From Lunatibacter sp035460985 (GTDB lineage: Bacteria; Bacteroidota; Bacteroidia; Cytophagales; Cyclobacteriaceae), in assembly GCA_035460985.1 (NCBI GenBank), contig DATHWC010000012.1, positions 1 through 11,189 of the forward strand: a DNA stretch of 11,189 nucleotides, in the 5' to 3' direction. The position numbers and the translations under genes were made by a program. Shown one piece after another: positions 6,322 through 11,189 of the stretch (within the stretch, counting starts at the first letter, position 1; every line of letters starts with the position of its first letter). Below the pieces are notes generated by a model. That model searched no databases and was not told where the DNA came from. It saw only the letters and a list, made by a program, of their open reading frames with translations.

Positions 6322-6766
6322 AATACTCATCATTAATCTCCAACCAATAGCCACTTGGGTCACGGATATAGATTTGGCGGATACCGTCAGGCCGGATATT
6401 GATTTTGCCGACATTCCCAGGGGCATCTTCAAAGGCAATATTATTCTTCTTAATATTCTCTATGAATCCATCCAAATCGGCGACACTAAAACAAAGATGA
6501 TTGTCCTTGTTTATAGTCGGATTAGCCCAGGGTGTTTCTCGGGCAATGACATGTAGGGAGGTACCCATACCCATGTCATACCAGATATGGAGGCCATCTT
6601 TAAAAGGCTCCTCTATTTCCTGAAGTCCGACAATATTTTCATAAAACTCCCCACTGGCTTTGATGTCTTTGGCATAGATAGCCACGTGGTTGATCTTAGT
6701 TTGGCTGTGTGCGTTCATGCTGATGGAGGCAATTACTAGGGTGATACAAAGGGTCAGGTAGTTCAT
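6320..6766 (-). CDS. Secreted VOC (glyoxalase/bleomycin-resistance fold) protein
   Basis: I place the start at ATG 6766, giving 148 residues. The frame is open up to 6841, but that extension reads through the terminator of the upstream protease gene and lies before the predicted promoter, while Met at 6766 begins a clean signal peptide (MNYLTLCITLVIASISMNAHSQ). The mature part is one VOC domain: INHVAIYAKDIKASGEFYENIVGL at the start, LHVIA, NHLCFSVADLDGFI, and the terminal YIRDPSGYWLEI. Likely metal ligands are H27, H72, H90 and E143, in the positions of the glyoxalase I ligands. VOC members include lactoylglutathione lyases, dioxygenases and resistance proteins, so the reaction cannot be named. 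Export to the periplasm is unusual for glyoxalase I and argues for another substrate. The stop TGA overlaps an AATATC repeat. Confidence 0.87.
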   Translation of the reverse strand: MNYLTLCITLVIASISMNAHSQTKINHVAIYAKDIKASGEFYENIVGLQEIEEPFKDGLHIWYDMGMGTSLHVIARETPWANPTINKDNHLCFSVADLDGFIENIKKNNIAFEDAPGNVGKINIRPDGIRQIYIRDPSGYWLEINDEY

Positions 6767-6777
6767 GGGTTCCGTAG

Positions 6778-6808
6778 TTAAATTATTGTAAGAATACGAA
6801 GTAACAAA
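6778..6808 (-). promoter_or_regulatory. Promoter of the VOC gene
   Basis: On the minus strand TTTTTG (-33, TTG at 6807-6805) is followed after 19 bp by TAATTTAA (6785-6778), close to the Bacteroidota pattern TTTG-N19-TAnnTTTG. It lies between the protease terminator and ATG 6766, giving a leader of only a few nucleotides, and supports the shorter start for this gene. Confidence 0.5.
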
Positions 6809-6830
6809 AATTTGACCGGATATGGCAGAA

Positions 6831-6863
6831 AAAAAGGCCAAGATGTTTCTTCTTGACCTTTTT
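6831..6863 (-). terminator. Rho-independent terminator after the S41 protease gene
   Basis: On the minus strand AAAAAGGTCAAGA pairs with TCTTGGCCTTTTT over 13 bp, including one G-U pair, around a 7-nt loop, and a run of seven T completes it. It starts about 22 nt after the protease stop. The A-T symmetry of the stem means it could work in both directions, but only the minus-strand gene needs it here. Confidence 0.9.
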
Positions 6864-6885
6864 TATATGTTAGAAAATAAACAGT

Positions 6886-8514
6886 CTATTCTATTGATGC
6901 CAACCTCGCAGCCTCATCGAAGAGTAACAGCGCCTGTTGATAGACTTCGTTGATATCATTGATTACCTGATAAAAAGCGCTATCATCATACAGATTCCTG
7001 GCCATGTGCGCCTTGATCAAGGTTTTTAGATATGCTTTGGACTTACTAAAATCCTTCTCATTGAATTTCACCTTGTTCTTTTCTCCAACTTTGATCAATT
7101 CATTGAGCATAGCGTCAGAAACCTCATAGTTTTTGTGGTAATCTGCAAAAGAAAGGTTGTCATACGTTTTTTTATTCGTGTCCAGATAGTCAAGGATAAA
7201 TTCCCTCCAAGCCTCTGAACCAAATAAACGGTTTACGTAGGGACTGCTCATCGTGGTGTCTAAAGGAACAAAATAGTCAGGCATAATTCCTCCGCCGCCA
7301 TAGACAGTTCGTCCACTTACTGTTTCATATTTCAGACTATCGTCAAAAACGATGGAGTCAGCGCTGAATAATTCCCCATGTTCCAAGCGATTATAATAAT
7401 CCATTCCGTAATCATCCTCATCTGAACCGTAAGGTTTCTGGATAGACCTGCCGGAAGGAGTATAATATCTGGCGATTGTAAGCCTAAGTTCCGCGCCGTC
7501 GGATAAATCTATAGGCATCTGTACCAGCCCTTTTCCGAAGGATCTTCTTCCAACGATTAATCCACGGTCATTGTCCTGAAGCGCTCCGGCTACAATCTCA
7601 GAAGCTGAAGCACTTCCTTCATTAATCAAAACGATCACAGAACCGTCCTCGAAAGCACCCGGCCTCATCGCTGTGGCCGTTTGGTTAAACCGGCTTAGTT
7701 TACCTTCTTGGGAAACGATAACAGCGTTATCTGCCAGTATCTCATCTGCTATGTTTATTGCTGCCCCCATATATCCGCCTGGATTACCCTGTAGGTCGAG
7801 CATTAGTTTTCTCATGCCTTTCCCTTTCAAGTCCTGTAGCGATTTTCTAAACTCTTCATGCGTGTTGGCGGCAAATCGGGTTATTTTGATGTACCCGATT
7901 TCATCGTTTATCATGTAGGAGGCATTGACGCTATATTGGGGGATCTTGTCCCGGGTGATGGCATAGTCGATAAGGTCTTTTTGATTTTTGCGTTTAATGC
8001 CAATGTCAACAACACTGCCTTTGGGACCTCTGAGCAAATCAAATACGTCCCTGTTAGTTATGCCAGTACCTGCTACCGTCTTTCCATCTACCGTCACAAT
8101 CTGATCACCGGGTAGCAAGCCAAGTTTTTCGGAAGGACCTCCGGTAAGTGGGGAGACCACATAAATGGTGTCGCGTAGGATGCCAAATTCAATACCTATA
8201 CCGTCAAATTCGCCCTCCAGTTGGGATTTGGCTAGGGTAGCGTCCTTGGCAGTGATGTAACTTGAATGAGGATCCAACTTTCCCAACATTTTTTCAATGC
8301 CAAATTCCACCAATTCGTTGGTATTTACGCTGTCCACATAATCCCTGTTGATATAGGTTATTATTTCCTGAAGTTTGTAAATGGCTGATTTCAGATCGTT
8401 TCGGTCGCTTTTGGGTTCTGCAAAAGTAGCACCTATCCATATCCCCGCAGAAATACCGAGGGCTAATATGATTGGAAGCCGAATCTGTGTCTTTGTGTTT
8501 TTTTCTTGGCTCAC
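6886..8514 (-). CDS. S41 family C-terminal processing peptidase (Prc/CtpA type)
   Basis: This is a 542-residue carboxy-terminal processing protease. A short cytoplasmic N-terminus and a membrane helix (about 13-32) anchor it with the catalytic part in the periplasm. Residues 104-190 are a PDZ domain (GIGIEFG, LGLLPGDQIVTVDG) that selects C-terminal tails. The S41 core follows, with LDLQGNPGG (239-247) and the catalytic pair S303 in NEGSASASEI and K328 in SFGKG, at the 25-residue spacing of known Ser-Lys CTPs. A C-terminal extension of about 170 residues has no motif I recognise. The start codon is GTG (8512-8514): an in-frame TAA lies just upstream and the next Met is far inside the protein. 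Family roles include processing of envelope proteins and removal of tagged proteins. A dyad and a putative promoter lie upstream; a terminator follows. Confidence 0.95.
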   Translation of the reverse strand: MSQEKNTKTQIRLPIILALGISAGIWIGATFAEPKSDRNDLKSAIYKLQEIITYINRDYVDSVNTNELVEFGIEKMLGKLDPHSSYITAKDATLAKSQLEGEFDGIGIEFGILRDTIYVVSPLTGGPSEKLGLLPGDQIVTVDGKTVAGTGITNRDVFDLLRGPKGSVVDIGIKRKNQKDLIDYAITRDKIPQYSVNASYMINDEIGYIKITRFAANTHEEFRKSLQDLKGKGMRKLMLDLQGNPGGYMGAAINIADEILADNAVIVSQEGKLSRFNQTATAMRPGAFEDGSVIVLINEGSASASEIVAGALQDNDRGLIVGRRSFGKGLVQMPIDLSDGAELRLTIARYYTPSGRSIQKPYGSDEDDYGMDYYNRLEHGELFSADSIVFDDSLKYETVSGRTVYGGGGIMPDYFVPLDTTMSSPYVNRLFGSEAWREFILDYLDTNKKTYDNLSFADYHKNYEVSDAMLNELIKVGEKNKVKFNEKDFSKSKAYLKTLIKAHMARNLYDDSAFYQVINDINEVYQQALLLFDEAARLASIE

Positions 8515-8557
8515 GTTTATTGCTTAGTTAAATTCGAAATCTGATGAACTTGCATCC

Positions 8558-8589
8558 TTAAATTAAATGGAAAAAATCCATTTAAACAA
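8558..8589 (-). promoter_or_regulatory. Possible promoter of the S41 protease gene
   Basis: On the minus strand TTG (8589-8587) is followed after 21 bp by TAATTTAA (8565-8558), the same -7 octamer seen before the VOC gene. Transcription would start about 35-40 nt before the GTG. The spacer is 2 bp longer than usual and contains the dyad at 8563-8585. Confidence 0.38.
8563..8585. promoter_or_regulatory. Perfect 9-5-9 dyad, candidate operator
   Basis: TTAAATGGA (8563-8571) and TCCATTTAA (8577-8585) are perfect inverted arms around AAAAA. The dyad fills the spacer of the putative protease promoter and is also about 96 bp upstream of the -7 element of the divergent RIC operon. No T-run marks it as a terminator. 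Confidence 0.5.
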
Positions 8590-8612
8590 TTAAACAGTTT
8601 TTAAAGGCGTTT

Positions 8613-8626
8613 CGTTTAGATAAACG
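8613..8626. promoter_or_regulatory. CGTTTA-GA-TAAACG dyad, candidate operator
   Basis: CGTTTA and TAAACG form a perfect 6-bp inverted repeat with a 2-bp centre, ending 54 bp before the -7 element of the RIC operon. Position and symmetry suit an activator site; which protein binds is unknown. Confidence 0.42.
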
Positions 8627-8680
8627 TAACAAATAAAAATTCGATGTTTCTTTTTGCTCTTTTTTCCGTAAAAAAATTTC

Positions 8681-8688
8681 TACTTTTG
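8681..8688 (+). promoter_or_regulatory. -7 element of the RIC-ruvX-def operon
   Basis: TACTTTTG fits TAnnTTTG exactly. Transcription would begin near 8693-8696, on top of the first possible ATG (8694), which favours translation from ATG 8712 or a leaderless message. The nearest upstream TTTG (8653-8656) is 24 bp away, further than the usual spacing. Confidence 0.55.
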
Positions 8689-8711
8689 TAGTTATGGGCT
8701 TCTCCGGCGAC

Positions 8712-9452
8712 ATGTATAAAAGATCCATCGCTGATCTGGTGAGTGAAAACCAGGGATTAGCTGCTGTGCTTCATTATTTTGGGATCAGTTTTTTCAAATG
8801 TGAGCAGCAGACGCTGGAAGAAGTTTGCAGAAATTTTAAAGTCAGTCCGGAACAGGTGGTGGCAGAATTGGAGCGTTGGGCAAAAAGTAAAGACCCGACC
8901 ACCGACGAACTATATCTACACTCCATTGAAGTTTTGGTTGGATATTTAAAGAAAAAGCACCGTTTTTTTATCAGGCAAGAACTTCCATTTCTATCCAGCA
9001 TGGTGGACGGAATAGATCATTTAAGCCGTTACGAATCCTTGTTGGCTGATTTGCGGCTGATGTTTCCTTTGTTTGTTGATGATTTTATCCACCATATCCA
9101 TGAAGAGGAAGATACCCTCTTCAACAGGATTTTTTTATTACAGGAGATTGAAAAAAACATCACTCCGATGGATACGGCGGTGAAAATTTTTGAAAAATCA
9201 TCCATCCTTGATCTGGCAGAGGAACACGAAGCCCATGATGATGAAATGGAGGGGATTCGCAAACTCACTACCGATTATCAATTGCCGGCAGACGCTCCCA
9301 TTGCTATCAAAATTCTTTATCTGGAGCTTCAAAAACTTGAACAGGAGTTGATTGTACATTCCAAAATTGAGAATGGCCTTTTATTTCCAAAAGCTGTAGA
9401 ATTGGAGAAGGATGTCAAAAGGAAATTGTTACTAAAGATTAAATCCAATTAA
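8712..9452 (+). CDS. RIC/YtfE-like hemerythrin-domain protein
   Basis: With the start at ATG 8712 the protein has 246 residues. ATG 8694 would add six, but the -7 element ends 5 nt before it, and MYKRSIADLV aligns better with the YtfE N-terminus. The N-terminal part (1-60) resembles the ScdA/DUF542 domain (GISFFKCEQQTLEEVC) but has FFKC where the family has YCCG, so the Cys-Cys pair is missing. The C-terminal four-helix hemerythrin part keeps likely di-iron ligands: H83 (KKKHRFFIRQELP), H128 and E132 (HHIHEEEDTLF), H172 or H175 (EEHEAHDDE), and H216 and E220 (VHSKIENGLLFPKA). Both H-x3-E pairs match E. coli YtfE spacing. YtfE-type proteins repair iron-sulfur centres or release NO after nitrosative stress; that role here is inference. 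The stop overlaps the ruvX start by one base. Confidence 0.87.
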   Translation: MYKRSIADLVSENQGLAAVLHYFGISFFKCEQQTLEEVCRNFKVSPEQVVAELERWAKSKDPTTDELYLHSIEVLVGYLKKKHRFFIRQELPFLSSMVDGIDHLSRYESLLADLRLMFPLFVDDFIHHIHEEEDTLFNRIFLLQEIEKNITPMDTAVKIFEKSSILDLAEEHEAHDDEMEGIRKLTTDYQLPADAPIAIKILYLELQKLEQELIVHSKIENGLLFPKAVELEKDVKRKLLLKIKSN

Positions 9453-9865
9453 TGGGTAGAATTATTGCCATCGATTTGGGAACCAAACGGACAGGTTTGG
9501 CAGTTACAGACCCGTTGAAGCTGTTGGCAAACCCCTTGGAGACCATTCCCACCCACACACTATTCACGTATTTGACTGCTTATTTTGAAAAAGAGCCCGT
9601 CGATACCATTGTGTTGGGATATCCTAAATCACTGGACGGCACGGCCACACAGATGACTCCCCAAGTATTGCAGTTGCAGAAGAAATTAGCCATTGCGTAC
9701 CCCGAAAAAACAATCGCATTGGTAGATGAACGATTTACCTCCAAGATGGCGATGCAATCCATGATCACCATGGGCAGCAAAAAAAAGGACAGGAAAGAAA
9801 AGGCCGGAAACCTAGACAAAATCAGTGCGGCTATTATTTTACAAACTTATTTGGAAAAAATATGA
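9452..9865 (+). CDS. ruvX: Holliday-junction resolvase-like YqgF/RuvX
   Basis: This 137-residue RNase H-fold protein belongs to the YqgF/RuvX family, linked to Holliday-junction resolution and to 16S rRNA 5'-end processing. It opens with IIAIDLGTKRTGLAVTD (catalytic D8), continues with GYPKSLDGTATQMT, then VDERFTS (D92, E93), and ends with LDKISAAIILQTYLE (D122). These are the acidic positions expected for the active site. The length is typical. Its ATG shares one base with the stop of the RIC gene (TAATG), and its own stop overlaps the def start as ATGA, so all three are probably translated in a coupled manner from one mRNA. No separate promoter is seen. Confidence 0.96.
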   Translation: MGRIIAIDLGTKRTGLAVTDPLKLLANPLETIPTHTLFTYLTAYFEKEPVDTIVLGYPKSLDGTATQMTPQVLQLQKKLAIAYPEKTIALVDERFTSKMAMQSMITMGSKKKDRKEKAGNLDKISAAIILQTYLEKI

Positions 9866-10410
9866 TATATCCCATCATAGCGTACGGGAACCCAATTTTA
9901 AAAAAGGAAGCTGAGGAGATTCCCGAAGGTGAAGACATTTCGGCTTTGATAAAAGATATGTTTTCCACCATGGAAAATGCCAATGGCGTAGGCCTTGCGG
10001 CTCCGCAAATAAATAAAGGTGTCCGGCTCTTTGTGATAGACAGCAACTTGATGTTGGATGAGGACATGGAGGAAAAGGGCATTCGTAGGGCTTTCATTAA
10101 TCCTATTATTCTTGACGAATACGGGGATGATTATAGTTTTGAAGAGGGCTGCCTAAGTATCCCAGAAGTACGGGCGGAAATTATCCGTCCCGAAAAGTTG
10201 ACTTTGGAATATTACGATGAAAACTGGAACCTGAAAGAAGAAGAGTTTTCCGGCCTTACTGCCCGAGTCATTCAGCATGAATATGACCATTTGGAGGGAA
10301 TTCTGTTTGTCGATTACCTAAAAGGGCTTAAAAAGCGGATGGTGAAAAGTAAACTAATAGATATCAGCAAGGGTAAAGTCTCGACGGATTATCGGATGGT
10401 CTATCCGTAA
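9862..10410 (+). CDS. def: Peptide deformylase
   Basis: The 182-residue enzyme removes the N-formyl group from new proteins in the cytoplasm, using a bound Fe or Zn ion. The three defining motifs are intact: GVGLAAPQI (about residues 48-56), EEGCLSIPEV with metal ligand C97, and QHEYDHLEG with H139, E140 and H143. The length is normal. The ATG overlaps the ruvX stop (ATGA), giving a ruvX-def pair that I recall as conserved in Bacteroidota. A 12-residue acidic insertion around residues 65-76 (SNLMLDEDMEEKG) is moderate and also common in this phylum. The stop at 10408-10410 is followed within a few bases by the remnant of another gene. Confidence 0.97.
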   Translation: MIYPIIAYGNPILKKEAEEIPEGEDISALIKDMFSTMENANGVGLAAPQINKGVRLFVIDSNLMLDEDMEEKGIRRAFINPIILDEYGDDYSFEEGCLSIPEVRAEIIRPEKLTLEYYDENWNLKEEEFSGLTARVIQHEYDHLEGILFVDYLKGLKKRMVKSKLIDISKGKVSTDYRMVYP

Positions 10411-10423
10411 CAGTCTTTACCAA

Positions 10424-10633
10424 TTGGAGGGGGCACATGAACCAAGAAACCCACTTATTGCAAGCATATTGAGAGAAAACAAGCTGATGAGGGAATTGGG
10501 TGAGGGGATGAAGCGGATTTTTGATTTAATGAATGAGAGCGAATTGGAGAGACCTGTTCTTTTTTCAAACGGACTTTGGTTCAGCGTTACACTAAACAAT
10601 AAGAAAGGATCAAATAACACGATTCAAAGTTAA
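10424..10633 (+). pseudogene. C-terminal remnant of a COG2865-type ATP-binding transcriptional regulator
   Basis: An open frame encodes about 69 residues, beginning at TTG 10424 with EGAHEPRNPLIASILRENKLM, then RELGEGMKRIFDLMNESELERP and LWFSVTLNN. The patterns PRNPLIAxxLR, ELGEGxxRI and F-x-VTL are the last part of the divergent AAA/HATPase_c_4 module of AlbA_2-type regulators, which are normally 400 or more residues long. The rest of the gene is absent: the frame runs upstream directly into def within 14 nt and no plausible start exists apart from TTG. I therefore read it as a decayed gene fragment left between def and the amidase gene. A short expressed protein cannot be excluded, but no promoter or ribosome binding site supports it. 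Confidence 0.6.
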
Positions 10634-10656
10634 GAAACCGTGACCTGTATTGCCAA

Positions 10657-10664
10657 TACCTTTG
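10657..10664 (+). promoter_or_regulatory. -7 element before the amidase gene
   Basis: TACCTTTG fits TAnnTTTG exactly and lies 53 nt before the ATG at 10718. It is embedded in a small hairpin, ATACC-TTTGT-GGTAT (10656-10670). No TTG is seen at the ideal -33 distance. Confidence 0.4.
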
Positions 10665-10717
10665 TGGTATGATCGGTCGTTGGTTTGAAATATTTTATTG
10701 AAATTTTTGATGTAAAC

Positions 10718-11189
10718 ATGGAAAATCTTAAAGTAGCAGGCATCCAATCTTCCGTCTATTGGCATGACAGAGGTTCAAACCTTGCCATGTTTGAAGAAAA
10801 AATCTGGGAGTTGGAGTCGGCGGTGGACTTGATTGTATTGCCGGAGATGTTTACTACCGGATTCACCATGGAGGCGGCAACTGTGGCGGAACATAGGAAC
10901 ATGGACACCACCAAGTGGATGAAGCAAATGGCTTCCCAGTCCAAAGCAGTAATTACAGGTAGTGTTGTGATACGGGATGGAGATAGATTTTTCAACCGCC
11001 TATTATGGGCCACCCCGGAAGGTGAAATCCTACATTACGATAAGCGTCACCTCTTTCGCATGGCCAAAGAAGATGCGCACTATAATATGGGTTCTGCCCA
11101 ACCCATCTTTGAGCTAAAAGGCTGGAAGATTTTACCCCAGGTGTGTTTTGATCTTCGTTTTCCGGTTTGGTCCAGAAACCGGGCGACTA
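10718..11189 (+). CDS. Omega-amidase / nitrilase-family hydrolase, 5' part
   Basis: The first 157 codons of a carbon-nitrogen hydrolase are present; the gene runs off the window. The catalytic triad of the nitrilase superfamily is complete: E43 in VLPEMFTTGF, K109 in HYDKRHLFRMA, and C143 in QVCFDLRFPVW. The CxDLRFPVWSRN context and the TTGF strand are typical of YafV/NIT2-type omega-amidases, which hydrolyse 2-oxoglutaramate and 2-oxosuccinamate and so clean up side products of transamination. Substrate assignment is by family pattern. The start at ATG 10718 gives MENLKVAGIQSSVYW, a normal N-terminal strand for this family; no Shine-Dalgarno is seen. It lies downstream of def and the regulator remnant and probably has its own promoter. 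Confidence 0.93.
   Translation, partial: MENLKVAGIQSSVYWHDRGSNLAMFEEKIWELESAVDLIVLPEMFTTGFTMEAATVAEHRNMDTTKWMKQMASQSKAVITGSVVIRDGDRFFNRLLWATPEGEILHYDKRHLFRMAKEDAHYNMGSAQPIFELKGWKILPQVCFDLRFPVWSRNRAT

Noticed and set aside
6767..6841. Longer start (6841) for the VOC gene
   Set aside because: The extra 25 codons pass through a terminator arm and a predicted promoter, and they would bury the signal peptide.

Overview
The window looks like chromosomal DNA from a Bacteroidota bacterium, most likely order Cytophagales and perhaps family Cyclobacteriaceae (family level is inference). The reasons are: start codons without Shine-Dalgarno sequences; several -7 elements of the Bacteroidota form TAnnTTTG or close variants; a single-domain response regulator overlapping a PAS histidine kinase with the G2 box GFGLF; the ruvX-def gene pair; and AT-rich spacers filled with short GATTT, AATATC and GGGAT-hairpin repeats. 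No plasmid, phage, CRISPR, tRNA or rRNA signature is visible.

Layout. Positions 2-430 hold the 3' part of a Uma2-family (DUF820) gene. After a 466-bp spacer comes a plus-strand group: a double-PAS histidine kinase (897-2390), its overlapping receiver protein (2378-2776) and an exported nucleoside-hydrolase-like protein (2810-3886), closed by a strong terminator. Then come minus-strand genes: a small DUF4235 membrane protein (3920-4186), a YpfJ-type zinc metallopeptidase (4527-5429), a secreted VOC/glyoxalase-fold protein (6320-6766) and an S41 C-terminal processing protease (6886-8514). A divergent plus-strand operon follows: a RIC/YtfE-like hemerythrin protein (8712-9452), ruvX/yqgF (9452-9865) and def (9862-10410), joined by 1- and 4-nt overlaps. 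It is followed by a remnant of a COG2865-type ATP-binding regulator (10424-10633) and the 5' part of an omega-amidase/nitrilase gene (10718 to the window end).

How the genes fit together. The kinase and receiver are a clear two-component pair, with the output unknown because the receiver has no effector domain. The RIC-ruvX-def operon joins a putative di-iron stress protein to two housekeeping genes. The DUF4235 and YpfJ genes lie apart but share an upstream element (17 of 18 bases identical, with looser similarity over about 45 bp), so they probably form a small co-regulated envelope or stress regulon.

Non-coding content is notable. Positions 4291-4499 hold a cluster of perfect inverted repeats. 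Positions 5690-6321 are a patchwork of REP-like hairpins and short repeats. The ctp/RIC divergent region carries two clear dyads that could be operators. I found no convincing new multi-gene defence or mobile system. The best leads are the shared promoter element, the palindrome cluster, and the RIC-like protein lacking the usual Cys-Cys motif.
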